A DNA stretch of 64,000 nt from RYN-230 sp963711705 (GTDB lineage Bacteria; Actinomycetota; Actinomycetes; Streptosporangiales; Streptosporangiaceae), in assembly GCA_963711705.1 (NCBI GenBank), contig CAVQFM010000025.1:1-64000 (forward strand). Reading direction: 5' to 3'. This document shows, piece after piece, positions 40,693-49,131 of the stretch. Position 1 is the first letter of the stretch; every line of letters starts with the position of its first letter. The position numbers were made by a program, and so were the translations under genes. Under the pieces are notes generated by a model. It was not told the DNA's origin and ran no database searches. It saw nothing but the letters and a program-made list of their open reading frames with translations.

Positions 40693-42342
40693 ATGTGCAC
40701 CAGCCAGCCGCCCACCAGCGCAGGTGAGGCACTGGCCGCCGTCCGCGCCGGGCTGGCCTACCTCAACGGAATGGACGCCGCGGACCTCCCCGGCCCGGCC
40801 CAGGCGGACTGCCTGCGCGAGCTGGCCAAAGCGGAAGCGGCCTACACCGCCGCGCACGCCCGGGTGCTGGCTGCCTTCACCGCCAGCGGCGGCCATGAAG
40901 ACGACGGCCAGCACACGGCCCGGGCCTGGCTGAAGTGGCAGACCCAGATCACCAGCGGCGCCGCCGCCGGGGCCGTGGGCTGGACCCGGCGGCTGGCCGC
41001 CCACCCGGCGATCAGCACCGCCCTGGCCGACGGGGCCATCTCGCCGTCGTGGGCCCGGGCCATCGCCGGCTGGACCGACCTGCTCCCCGGCAGCCGGCGG
41101 CCCGGCGCGGATGAGATCCTGCTGGCCGCCGCGGGCGGCGGCGCTGCCTTAGCCGACCTGGCGGCGCTGGCCGAGGAGATGCGCCGCCGCTGCGCCGGGC
41201 CCGATGAAGACGACGACGACGGATTCGGTGAGCGTGGCCTGCGGCTGGACGTGACGTTCGGCGGCGCCGGGCGGCTGACCGGGGATCTGACCCCAGCCGC
41301 GACCGCCGCCCTGACCGCCTTGCTGGAGTCCCTGGGCAAGAAGGCCGGGCCCGAAGACACCCGCCACCCGCTGCAGCGCAACCACGACGCTCTCGAAGAA
41401 GCCTGCCTGCGCCTGATTGGGACCGGCCGCCTGCCCGATCGGGCTGGGCAGCCCACCCACGTGCAGCTGCACCTGACCCTCGACCAGCTGCGCAACCTGC
41501 CCGGCGGCGCGGAAGGTGAAGCGGCGTGGACCGCGGCCCAGGCCGCCGCGGGCGGCCAGCCCGGCTGGCTGTCCGGCCGGGCCGCCCAGGGGTATACGTG
41601 CGACGCGAAGATCACCCCGATCGTCACCGGCCACGTTGACCGCGCTGCGCTGACCGCGCTGGCCAGCGAATTCCTGGCTGGTCACCCGGGCAGCAGCACC
41701 GCCAGGCCTGGAGCGCACGCCGTACCACTGCCCCCGGCCACCCTCACCCGGCTCCGGGACACGCTGCTGCGCTACGCCGCCGACGTGCTGTCCGGCCCGG
41801 CCGGGCTGGCCGCGTTCCTGCGCGCCGGCCTGCTCGCGGGCGAGTTCCCCGCCGTCAGCCTGCCCCTGGACGTCGGCGCGGCCACCGACGTGATACCGGC
41901 ACACCTGCGCCGCGCGGTGACGGCCCGGCACCGGCACTGTGCGTTCCCCGGCTGCGAGGAGCCCGCCCGCGCCTGCCATGTCCACCACCTGCGGCCCCGC
42001 GCCGAGGGCGGGCCGACAGAGCTCGGCAATCTGGTGCCGCTGTGCGCATTCCATCACCTGGTCGCCGTCCATCGATGGGGATGGACACTCGCCCGGCACG
42101 CCGACGGCACCACCACCGCGGTCAGTCCCGACGGTAAGCGCACCTTGCACAGCCACGGGCCGCCGTCCACCCAGGCCGCTGGGCCGGGGAAGAACCACCC
42201 GGTCAAGGCACCTGATCCGGCGGCCGGATCACCAGCCTGGCCGCACCCCGGCCAGCCCCGCCCACACCACACCGTCAGCGACCGGCCATGTCCCGTGCTG
42301 CCTCCGGAGCTCACCGGCGCGGGCCGGCCAGGCCGTAGCTGA
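40693..42342 (+). CDS. DUF222 domain protein with C-terminal HNH endonuclease motif (13E12-like)
   Basis: A 549-residue protein: an N-terminal DUF222 helical region (about 1-330), then an HNH nuclease at about 408-465. The HNH motif is present as HCAFPGCEEPA with zinc cysteines, CHVHHLRPRAEGG, and LVPLCAFHHLVAVH. The family is repeated many times in mycobacteria as 13E12 elements, and some of those genes are under LexA control. Its own function is unknown; DNA-damage-induced nuclease or a mobile relic are both possible. AGGAGG precedes the ATG and an SOS box covers the promoter. GC content and codon use are host-like. It separates parB from parA. Confidence 0.85.
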   Translation: MCTSQPPTSAGEALAAVRAGLAYLNGMDAADLPGPAQADCLRELAKAEAAYTAAHARVLAAFTASGGHEDDGQHTARAWLKWQTQITSGAAAGAVGWTRRLAAHPAISTALADGAISPSWARAIAGWTDLLPGSRRPGADEILLAAAGGGAALADLAALAEEMRRRCAGPDEDDDDGFGERGLRLDVTFGGAGRLTGDLTPAATAALTALLESLGKKAGPEDTRHPLQRNHDALEEACLRLIGTGRLPDRAGQPTHVQLHLTLDQLRNLPGGAEGEAAWTAAQAAAGGQPGWLSGRAAQGYTCDAKITPIVTGHVDRAALTALASEFLAGHPGSSTARPGAHAVPLPPATLTRLRDTLLRYAADVLSGPAGLAAFLRAGLLAGEFPAVSLPLDVGAATDVIPAHLRRAVTARHRHCAFPGCEEPARACHVHHLRPRAEGGPTELGNLVPLCAFHHLVAVHRWGWTLARHADGTTTAVSPDGKRTLHSHGPPSTQAAGPGKNHPVKAPDPAAGSPAWPHPGQPRPHHTVSDRPCPVLPPELTGAGRPGRS

Positions 42343-42940
42343 GCAGCCCGGTCAGTGTGTCGATGGCCTCGTCATCAGCCAGCACCCGGCCGATCGGCTC
42401 CCCGTCCCCGGCGATCCAGATCGCGCAGAACCCTTCGAGCAGGGCGTTGACCGCCGACGCCAGCACGGCCGGGTCACCCGGCAGCTGGAATCCGGCCGAC
42501 CCGAGCCGCACCAGGTGCGCACGCATGGTGCCCAGTTCGGCGTGCCGGAACTGGGCCAGCTGCCGGGCGAAGGCCGGGCTCACCTGAGCCGCCTGCAGCA
42601 GGGCCCGGATCTCCGGGACATGCGCCCGGTAGGTGAACCAGTAGGCGGCCACCCGGGCGCGCAACGCGGCGGGCTCGGACAGGTCATCGGGCTGGCTAGC
42701 CAGTTCCGCGCCGGCCTGCGTGATCCAGTCGGCCAGCAGCGCCTGCAGCAACTCGTCCTTGCCGGCGAAGTGCTTGTAGAACGAGCCGACCGAGCGGCCC
42801 GCTTCCGCCGCGATGTCGGTGATCTTCGCGTCGAGATAGCCGCTGCGGGCGAACACCCGCCGGCCCGCCTCCTTGAGCGCGACCTCGGTCTGCACCGCCC
42901 TGGCCTTGCGGCCGCCACGCTCCAGTCCTGGCCCGGCCAC
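42311..42940 (-). CDS. TetR-family regulator
   Basis: A 209-residue TetR protein with the HTH in LKEAGRRVFARSGYLDAKIT through AEAGRSVGSFYKHFAGKDELL. The C-terminal domain (EIRALLQAAQVSPAFARQL) is of the TetR_C type. Its 3' end overlaps the DUF222-HNH gene by 32 bases, convergently. The GTG at 42940 follows AAGGGAG. It is divergent from the alpha/beta-hydrolase gene, with two perfect palindromes in the gap, and very likely represses both itself and that gene. Confidence 0.9.
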   Translation of the reverse strand: MAGPGLERGGRKARAVQTEVALKEAGRRVFARSGYLDAKITDIAAEAGRSVGSFYKHFAGKDELLQALLADWITQAGAELASQPDDLSEPAALRARVAAYWFTYRAHVPEIRALLQAAQVSPAFARQLAQFRHAELGTMRAHLVRLGSAGFQLPGDPAVLASAVNALLEGFCAIWIAGDGEPIGRVLADDEAIDTLTGLLSYGLAGPRR

Positions 42941-42971
42941 TGAAAACTCCCTTGACGCATCCCGTCCGCTG

Positions 42972-43009
42972 AGTGAATATAGATTCACTGAATAAAGGTT
43001 CACTGAACC
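42972..43009. promoter_or_regulatory. Two palindromes between TetR and hydrolase genes
   Basis: AGTGAATATAGATTCACT (42972-42989) has seven-base arms around ATAG, and GGTTCACTGAACC (42997-43009) is a perfect 13-base palindrome. Both share the TTCACT/AGTGAA theme. The gap is AT-richer than the surroundings. They are probable operators of the adjacent TetR protein. Confidence 0.7.
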
Positions 43010-43046
43010 TGAGTTCAACCACAACTCTAACCCCCGGAGGTAGATC

Positions 43047-44120
43047 ATGCCGACAGCACGCAATGGAGACGTCGTCCTCGCCTATGAGACCCTCGGCCCG
43101 CCGGATGGGGTGCCGCTCCTGCTGATCAGCGGGACCGGGGTGCAGATGCTGATCTGGCCGGACCAGTTCTGCACCGCCCTGGCCGACTGTGGTTTTCGGC
43201 TGGCCCGGTTCGACAACCGGGACACCGGCCTGTCCACGCACCTCGCGGCGCAGCCCGCCCCGGGCTGGCTCAAGGTGCTGCTCCACCCGGCGTCCGCCCC
43301 GTACCGGCTGGACGACATGGCGGGCGACGCGGTGGCGGTGCTGGACGCGCTCGGCTGGCCGTCCGCCCACGTCGTGGGCACTTCGCTGGGCGGGATGATC
43401 GCCCAGGTTCTCGCCATCAGGCACCCCGCCCGGGTACGCACGCTCACGTCGATCATGTCGACCCCGTCGGCCCGGATCGGCACCATGCCTACAATCCGCG
43501 TGATGCGGGTCCTGGCCCAGCTGGCGGGCCATCCGGCCACCAGCCCGGAACAGGCGGCCGACCAGGCGGTCACGCTGAAGCGGGCCATCGGGTCCCCGGG
43601 CTACCCGCTCGATGAGGCCCTGGTGCGGGACATTGCCCGCCGGTCCTTCGCCCGCGATCCCGGCACCGACGACGCTGATCTGCGTCAGCGCGCGGCGGTC
43701 GTGGCGTCCGGGGACCGTCGCCGCGCGCTGGCCGGCCTGCGGCTGCCGACGCTGGTCATCCACGGCCAGCAGGACCCGATGATCCGGCCGCGGGCCGGGC
43801 GGGCGACCGCCGCCGCCATTCCCGGCGCGAAACTGGCCAGCTATCCCGGCATGGGCCACGACCTGCCCCGCGAACTATGGCCCACGATCGTCGCCGAGAT
43901 CCGCGCCCTGGCCGGACAGCCAGCGCCCGGCCGCGCCCGGGCGGGCTGGGTAACGGCGGGCCGGGCTGGTAACGGCGGGTCAGTCAGTTCGGGGCGGGCC
44001 GGTGCGCCATCTCGCGGGCCGCTTCCAGGTAGGCGACCGCCCCACTTGATCCGGGGTCGTAGGTCATCACCGACTGCCCGTAACTGGGTGCCTCGGACAC
44101 CCGCACGCTGCGCGGGATGA
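43047..44120 (+). CDS. Alpha/beta-hydrolase, with an extended C-terminus antisense to parA
   Basis: A 357-residue alpha/beta-hydrolase. The oxyanion-hole region is LLLISGTGVQMLIWPDQF, the nucleophile Ser113 lies in VVGTSLGGMIAQV, the acid in VIHGQQDPMIRP and the His in SYPGMGHDLPREL. The usual fold ends near residue 292 (EIRALAGQP). A further 65 low-complexity, Arg/Pro/Gly-rich residues follow, and the last 137 bases are antisense to the end of parA, so the normal stop may have been lost. GGAGG lies ahead of the ATG at 43047. It is divergent from TetR, and the substrate is unknown. Confidence 0.85.
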   Translation: MPTARNGDVVLAYETLGPPDGVPLLLISGTGVQMLIWPDQFCTALADCGFRLARFDNRDTGLSTHLAAQPAPGWLKVLLHPASAPYRLDDMAGDAVAVLDALGWPSAHVVGTSLGGMIAQVLAIRHPARVRTLTSIMSTPSARIGTMPTIRVMRVLAQLAGHPATSPEQAADQAVTLKRAIGSPGYPLDEALVRDIARRSFARDPGTDDADLRQRAAVVASGDRRRALAGLRLPTLVIHGQQDPMIRPRAGRATAAAIPGAKLASYPGMGHDLPRELWPTIVAEIRALAGQPAPGRARAGWVTAGRAGNGGSVSSGRAGAPSRGPLPGRRPPHLIRGRRSSPTARNWVPRTPARCAG

Positions 44121-44874
44121 TCGACTCCAGCACCACATCGCCGAAGTGGCTACGGACCTCGTCAGCCACCTGCGAGGCGAGCCGGGTCCGGCCGTCGAAC
44201 ATGGTGAGCAGGATGGTGGACAGGGTGAGCCCGGGATTCAGGTGGCTCTTCACCAGGTTGACCGTGCGCAGCAGTTGCTCGAGGCCTTCCAGCGCGTAGT
44301 ACTCACACTGGATCGGGATCAGCACCTCGGCCGCAGCCACCAGCGCGTTAACGGTCAGCAGACCGAGCGATGGCGGGCAGTCGATGAGGATGTAGTCGAG
44401 CTGGGACTCGTCGTAGGAGGACAGGGCCCGGGCCAGCCGTCCCTCCCTCGCCACCATCGGGACCAGTTCGATTTCCGCGCCGGCCAGGTCGATGGTGGCC
44501 GGGGCGCAATACAGCAGGGGAATGTCGTTGACCGCCCGGATGATGCCGACCAGGGGCCGGTCCTCCACCAGGACGTGGTAGATGGAGGTGGTGCCGGCCG
44601 GGTGATCCACGTCCAGCGCGGTTGACGCGTTGCCCTGTGGATCGAGGTCGATGACCAGCACCCGTGAGCCGTGCTGAGCGAGCGCGGCGGCCAGGTTGAC
44701 CGCGGTGGTCGTCTTGCCCACCCCGCCCTTCTGGTTGGCGATGGTGATTACCCGGCAGGCGGCCGGCCGGGGCCAGGCCCGTTCCATCCGGACACTGCCC
44801 ACCAGCCGCGGTCCGGGAGCGGCTGGTGCCTCGTCGGTCTGCGGATCCGGTTGCCTCGCCGCGGGAACAGTCAC
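43984..44874 (-). CDS. parA: Chromosome-partitioning ATPase ParA
   Basis: A 296-residue Walker-type ATPase that, with ParB-parS, moves and positions the origin. The deviant Walker A is NQKGGVGKTTTAVNLAAALA near residue 48, with DLDPQGNAS as the A' motif and LIDCPPSLGLLTVNAL as Walker B; the C-terminus ends VSEAPSYGQSVMTYDPGSSG. The GTG at 44874 follows GGCATGAG rather than a strong ribosome site, and an upstream minus-strand frame ends with a TGA that overlaps it. The C-terminal codons overlap the hydrolase tail. rsmG lies 640 bases upstream. Conserved family, no oddity in the protein itself. Confidence 0.96.
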   Translation of the reverse strand: MTVPAARQPDPQTDEAPAAPGPRLVGSVRMERAWPRPAACRVITIANQKGGVGKTTTAVNLAAALAQHGSRVLVIDLDPQGNASTALDVDHPAGTTSIYHVLVEDRPLVGIIRAVNDIPLLYCAPATIDLAGAEIELVPMVAREGRLARALSSYDESQLDYILIDCPPSLGLLTVNALVAAAEVLIPIQCEYYALEGLEQLLRTVNLVKSHLNPGLTLSTILLTMFDGRTRLASQVADEVRSHFGDVVLESIIPRSVRVSEAPSYGQSVMTYDPGSSGAVAYLEAAREMAHRPAPN

Positions 44875-45514
44875 CTCATGCCTTCCGCCGTTGACCGCGA
44901 CGCCCCCGCTCTCGTCGCCGTTGCCTGCCGCATCGCCGGGGGGGTGGCCGCTGGCCGCCGTCCCGGCTGACCGGCGGGTGCTCCGGGTGGCCGCGGGCTG
45001 GCCGCGGTGCTGCTGGCCGCGGTGCTGCTGGCCGCGGTGCTGCTGGCCGCGGTGCCGCTGGCCGGTGTGCCACCGCCCGCGCTGCCACGGCCCGCACCGG
45101 TCTGCGCTGCCGATCCCCGGCGCCTTGCCATGTCGCCCCCGATTCCATCCGAATATTCGCGGCCGGCCGCCTGGGCCGGCCCTCCCCGGCCCGCGGGCCA
45201 GCCGAGGCCGAGGCCATCCCGGCCCGCACGATGTGCGCCGCCCAGGCCGGGCCCGGCATCGTCCGGTCCGGCACCCGCCGCCCCGGAGCCATCAGGACCG
45301 GGTGGGCGCGAGCCTGCGGAGCGGTCAGTGGCCTGGCCCTGATCGCCCGGCCCGGTGGCCGCCGGCGCCGTGGCCGGCCGGCCACGGTGTCAGCTGGCCA
45401 GCCCAGGCCGCCCGCGGAAGCCACCGCCGCGCTCCTCTCCGTGCCCGAGACGCCCGCGCACTCCGGTCCCGCCGTGGCCGGTGTAACTTCCGCGGCGGAT
45501 CCGGCGCGGGGCGC
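44875..45514. other. 640-base interval between rsmG and parA, no secure gene
   Basis: This very GC-rich stretch has several open frames, none clearly coding. One minus-strand frame (45131-44871, 86 codons, Ala/Thr/Ser-rich) ends in a TGA that overlaps the parA GTG. It could be a remnant of an N-terminal extension of ParA, as many actinobacterial ParA proteins have long, low-complexity N-termini. A 15-base tandem repeat lies at 45001-45060. The gap is larger than expected between these genes. Confidence 0.5.
45001..45060. repeat. Four tandem 15-base repeats upstream of parA
   Basis: The unit GCCGCGGTGCTGCTG repeats four times (the last with GCCGCTG). On the minus strand in one frame it reads Ala-Ala-Ser-Thr repeats. 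It is a simple low-complexity array, possibly variable in number. Confidence 0.85.
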
Positions 45515-46210
45515 CTAGCGGCCAGCGACCAGCCGGACGACTGTCGCAGCGCGATCGACCTTACCCTCCCCGGCCCGCACTACGGCCACGTCCCGGATGC
45601 CCAGCCGGCGCAGCACCGGCCGGGCCCTGGCAACCTCCTCATCCGCGGTTGCCCCTTTGATAGCCAGTATCAGCCCGCCGGGCCGTACCAGTCCTGCGGC
45701 CAGCCCGGCCAGCCGGTCCAGCGGAGCCACCGCCCGGGCGGTGACCACGTCCGCGGCGACTTTCCCGGCCAGTTCCTCGGCGGTCGCCTGGCACACCCGC
45801 ACGTTGCCCAGGCCCAGCTCGCCGACGCACTCGGTGAGGAAGATGCTGCGCCGCTGCATCCGCTCGACCAGGGTCACCGTGACGTCCGGCAGCAGCAGGG
45901 CGAGCACGATCCCGGGCAGCCCAGCGCCCGAACCAAGATCGATCAGGGTGGCGGGCCTGGGCACCAGATCCGCGATGGCGGCCGAGTTGAGCAGGTGGCG
46001 GCTCCACAGCCGGGGCACTTCCCGGGGACCGAGCAGCCCCCGGGTCACCCCGGGCCCGGCCAGCAGCTGCGCGTAGCGCTCAGCCGTGGGCAGCGCAGCG
46101 CCGAATACCGCGACCGCTTCGGCCGGAGGTGGTGGCACCGGTATGCCCGGGTCGGGCGGCGCCGGCGGGTCCGCGGGTATCCCCAGATCGGCCGGGGGCT
46201 GCCGGGGCAT
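45515..46210 (-). CDS. rsmG: 16S rRNA (guanine-N7) methyltransferase RsmG
   Basis: A 231-residue SAM-dependent methyltransferase that modifies G527 (E. coli numbering) of 16S rRNA. The SAM-binding segment ATLIDLGSGAGLPGIVLALL lies at about 87-106, followed by VTLVERMQRRSIFLTECV and the acidic/aromatic ARAVAPLDRLAGLAAGL. A Pro-rich N-terminal tail of about 30 residues is extra. It starts five bases after the jag stop on the same strand, so it belongs to the rpmH-rnpA-yidD-yidC-jag-rsmG unit. Loss of RsmG gives low-level streptomycin resistance in related bacteria; this copy looks intact. Confidence 0.95.
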   Translation of the reverse strand: MPRQPPADLGIPADPPAPPDPGIPVPPPPAEAVAVFGAALPTAERYAQLLAGPGVTRGLLGPREVPRLWSRHLLNSAAIADLVPRPATLIDLGSGAGLPGIVLALLLPDVTVTLVERMQRRSIFLTECVGELGLGNVRVCQATAEELAGKVAADVVTARAVAPLDRLAGLAAGLVRPGGLILAIKGATADEEVARARPVLRRLGIRDVAVVRAGEGKVDRAATVVRLVAGR

Positions 46211-46215
46211 GCCGG

Positions 46216-46947
46216 TCAGCCGACCGGGAACACGACCACCCGGCGGTTGGGCTCCTCGCCCTCGGACTCGCTGCGCAGGCCCGCGGCGGCGACCGCATCG
46301 TGCACGACCTTGCGCTCGAACGGGGTCATCGCGTCGAGCCGCTGCGGCTCGCCACTGCTGCGTACCTCTTCCGCTGCATCCTGGCCCAGCTCGGTCAGCT
46401 CGGCCCGGCGCCGGGCCCGGTAACCGCCCACATCCAGCATGATCCGGGTGCGGGCACCGGTCTGCCGGTGCACGGCCAGCCTGGTCAGCTCCTGCAGCGC
46501 CTCAAGGACTTCGCCCCGCGGGCCGATGAGTTCCTGGAGGGTGGCGCCGACCACCGACACCAGAGCCCGGTCCCCTTCCACGTCCATGTCGATGTCGCCG
46601 TCGAGATCGGCCACGTCGAGCAGGCCCTCCACGTAGTCCGCGGCGATCTCGCTTTCCTGCTCCAGATCCGCCGGGTCCGCCTGTGGCTCAGCGGCGTCCT
46701 CCGCGTCAGCAGCGTCCTCCGCGTCAGCGGCATCTTCCGCGTCAGCGGCATCTTCCGCGTCAGCAGCGCCGTCCGCGTCCCCGGCGCCCGTGCCCACCGG
46801 GGTCGGGTCGTCCCCATCCGCCGCCGTGAATCCGGCTGGCTGGGCCTGCTCGTCCGGCCGCGCGCCTGCCTCCGCACCGCCTCCCGCCAGCGCCTGGTCT
46901 GCGACATCACCGCTGGTAGCGGTGCCCGCATTCTCCGCTTGGCTCAC
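46216..46947 (-). CDS. jag: Jag/KhpB-like R3H RNA-binding protein
   Basis: A 243-residue protein of the Jag/KhpB family. A KH-like domain (ALVSVVGATLQELIGPRGEV) follows an acidic linker, and the C-terminal R3H domain is VHDAVAAAGLRSESEGEEPNRRVVVFPVG with the R/H-type basic core DAMTPFERKVVHDA. It binds RNA and helps elongation or cell division in other bacteria. An unusual run of DAADAED repeats fills the N-terminal half. The GTG at 46947 follows GAGGAGG. It lies after yidC and before rsmG. Confidence 0.92.
   Translation of the reverse strand: MSQAENAGTATSGDVADQALAGGGAEAGARPDEQAQPAGFTAADGDDPTPVGTGAGDADGAADAEDAADAEDAADAEDAADAEDAAEPQADPADLEQESEIAADYVEGLLDVADLDGDIDMDVEGDRALVSVVGATLQELIGPRGEVLEALQELTRLAVHRQTGARTRIMLDVGGYRARRRAELTELGQDAAEEVRSSGEPQRLDAMTPFERKVVHDAVAAAGLRSESEGEEPNRRVVVFPVG
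46690..46779. repeat. Five 18-base repeats inside jag
   Basis: Five copies of an 18-base unit (AGCGGCGTCCTCCGCGTC or close variants) at 46690-46779 encode alternating Asp-Ala-Glu. It is expected to form a flexible, highly acidic linker, and the copy number may vary. Confidence 0.85.
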
Positions 46948-47021
46948 GACCGGGTTCCTCCTCGTTCCGGGTCCAAGGCATCCAGGCACAAAACTGTGCC
47001 TGGGATGATGCCGACCTGGCT

Positions 47022-48424
47022 CTACCGCTTGCCCGAACGCCGGCTTCGCGACTGGCGCACCGGCTGCTGCCTGACGATCTTAGTCTCAGGCTCGTCTGGT
47101 GGTGGCGGCTCAGCCTCCGCGCGGCCTCTGACCAGCCGGCGCAGCCCGCCGCCGCTGCCGTTCGACCCGGCGGCTCCCTTGCCAGCGGCCGGCTTAGCCG
47201 ACGCGGACTTGCCAGACGTGCTGGCGGGCTTGCCCGGCGCGGACTTGGCGGGCGTGCTGGCTGACTTGCCCGACCCGTTACCCGGCTGGCTGGCCGATGC
47301 CTTGCGCAACTGGTTGATGGGCGGGCGGCTGGACTGGCTGGCGGCCGGCTGGGCGGGCTGCCCCGTGGCCGACTGGCCCGATGCCTGGGCAGGCTGGGCC
47401 GCGGGCTTAGCCGGCTGGCCCTTGGCAGCGGCCGGCTTGGCCGGCCCTGGGCCTGGGCGGCGGACTTGGCGGACTGCACCGCGGGCTTGGCCGGCGGGGC
47501 GGCCTGCTGCCGGGCCGCGGCCCGGCCGGCCGCGGTCACTTTGCCCGAAGGCTTCGCCGGGGCCGGGCCGGATCCCTTCCCGCCCGGCTTGCCGCTGGGC
47601 TTAGCCGGCGCGGCCGCACTGGCCGCGGCTGCGCCCGCCGGGACGGGTGGCGGGAACCTCTTGAACAGCACGTACTGCTGGCCGAGCGTCCACAAGTTCG
47701 TCGAGACCCAGTACAAGACCAGCCCGTACTGCCAGTACAGCCCGGACAGCGCGAACACCGGGACGATGTACTGCATGAATTTCTGCGAGGAGGCCATCGG
47801 GTTGTTGGGGTCAACCTGTGGCGTCATCCCGCGCTTCATGCTCTGCCGCACGGTGAGGAACGTGGTGGTGGCGCTGACGATGACCGTCAGGATGATGACG
47901 ATGCGCTGGCTGGTCCCGATGCCCGGGAACAGGGTGGGCGGCAGGAGCGTGGACAGGAAGCGGTCCGCGACGGTCACGCCGAGAATGTGTGCGGTCTGGG
48001 CGCTGTGCACGACCGCCGGGGTGAGGCCGTACTTGGGCTCGTCCAGCGAGATGGCCCGGAGCACGTTGAACAGCGCGAAGAACACCGGCAGCTGGGCGAC
48101 CACCGGGAGGCACCCGGCCAGCGGGTTCGCGCCGTTCTCCCGGTACAGCTTCATGGTTTCTTCGTTGAGCTTCTGCCGGTCGTTCTTGTACTTCTTCCGC
48201 AGCTCAGCGACTTGGGGCGCGAGCGCCGTCATCTTCCGGGTCGCGTGCATCTGCTTGATGAACAGCGGCAGCAGGATCAGCCGCATGATGATCACAAGGA
48301 AGGCAATGGTCAGCGCCCACGCCCAGCCACTGGACGGGCCGAACAGCGCACCGAACAGGGCATGCAGCTGCATGATCACCCAGGCGACCGCGTCATACAA
48401 CGGGTTAAGCAGCGGGATGTCCAC
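47022..48424 (-). CDS. yidC: Membrane protein insertase YidC, frame shifted in the C-terminal tail in this sequence
   Basis: An Oxa1-type insertase that places proteins in the inner membrane. The five hydrophobic segments and the LPLFIKQMHATRKMTALAPQ and GCLPVVAQLPVFFALFNVLR regions are normal up to about residue 270. After the Ala/Pro/Lys-rich region the reading frame must change near 47450. As written it runs on into the start of jag; one frame over, the tail is Lys/Ala/Pro/Ser-rich and ends KIVRQQPVRQSRSRRSGKR at 47022. One missing base in CAGGCCCAGGGCC explains this (467 residues repaired). A single-base error is likely. The GTG at 48424 follows AAGGAG, three bases after the yidD stop. 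Confidence 0.9.
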
Positions 48425-48427
48425 GAG

Positions 48428-48736
48428 CTAGCTCCTTGCGATGGGGGCGTCCATCCGCCCGGCGCGGCGGGGCGGGACGGGATCGTATCCGCCCGCGTTG
48501 AACGGATGGCAGCGGCCGACCCGGCATACTGCCAGCCAGGATCCCCGCAATGCGCCATGCTCGCGCACTGCCTCCAGGGCGTAGGCACTGCACGACGGTG
48601 CGAACCGGCACCTGGGGCCGAGCAGGGGGCTGATGAAACGCCGGTAGGCGCCGATGAGCCAGAGCAGGACCGTGGCCCCGGCCGACGGCCGCGGTGCCTG
48701 CCGGTCGCCCGGGCTGATCGTGTCTGAGCTGGTCAT
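48428..48736 (-). CDS. yidD: Membrane protein insertion efficiency factor YidD
   Basis: A 102-residue peripheral membrane protein that aids YidC. The pattern LLWLIGAYRRFISPLLGPRC followed by RFAPSCSAYALEAVREHGALRGSW and GRCHPFNAGGYDPVP is characteristic, with the conserved Cys and His residues present. It lies between rnpA (four-base ATGA overlap) and yidC (three-base gap), exactly as in other bacteria. N- and C-terminal extensions are short. A membrane-facing amphipathic helix is expected in the first 30 residues. Confidence 0.95.
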   Translation of the reverse strand: MTSSDTISPGDRQAPRPSAGATVLLWLIGAYRRFISPLLGPRCRFAPSCSAYALEAVREHGALRGSWLAVCRVGRCHPFNAGGYDPVPPRRAGRMDAPIARS

Positions 48737-49095
48737 CGGCTCAGCGCCCCCATGTGCCGCCGCTCCAGCTGTGTCATCACCAGGTCGAGTTCGGCGGCGA
48801 GTTCCGACTGGCGTGCGGTCGCGGCCCGCGGGTTTGCACGGACCACAAGCAGGGTACCCGCTGGCAGCGACCCGATACGTCCCCGGATCAGCTCGCGGAG
48901 CCGCCGGCGGACCTTATTGCGGACCACCGCACCGCCCACCGCGCGGCTCACGATGAACCCGGCCCGGGGCGGGTCCGCCGATCCGTCCTGGACCAGCAGG
49001 TACCCGGTCAGCAGGGCGCGGCCAGCCCGGCGGCCGCCCCGGACCGCAGCGGTGAAGTCTGCACGCCGCCGTATCCGGGCTGCTGCCGGAAGCAA
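48733..49095 (-). CDS. rnpA: Ribonuclease P protein component
   Basis: A 120-residue basic protein that, with RNase P RNA, matures the 5' end of tRNAs. Features are RRADFTAAVRGGRR, the central strand ADPPRAGFIVSRAVGG and the RNR core VVRNKVRRRLRELIRG. It starts with a rare TTG codon at 49095, with a purine-rich GGGAAGG ahead. It follows rpmH and overlaps yidD by four bases. The size and Arg-rich motif fit the family well. Regulation probably comes from the rpmH promoter region. Confidence 0.94.
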   Translation of the reverse strand: MLPAAARIRRRADFTAAVRGGRRAGRALLTGYLLVQDGSADPPRAGFIVSRAVGGAVVRNKVRRRLRELIRGRIGSLPAGTLLVVRANPRAATARQSELAAELDLVMTQLERRHMGALSR

Positions 49096-49131
49096 GGGTG
49101 ACCTTCCCTTTCTGCGCCGGGGGGGAGCTGA

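Noticed and set aside
45007..45342. Plus-strand 111-codon protein with LLAAV repeats opposite the rsmG-parA gap
   Set aside because: It is produced by the 15-base repeat, lacks a ribosome site and has no recognisable domain.
46907..47445. Extended YidC tail as written, overlapping jag
   Set aside because: The written tail is Arg/Ser/Pro-rich noise, while one frame over gives a regular Lys/Ala/Pro tail with a normal stop before jag.
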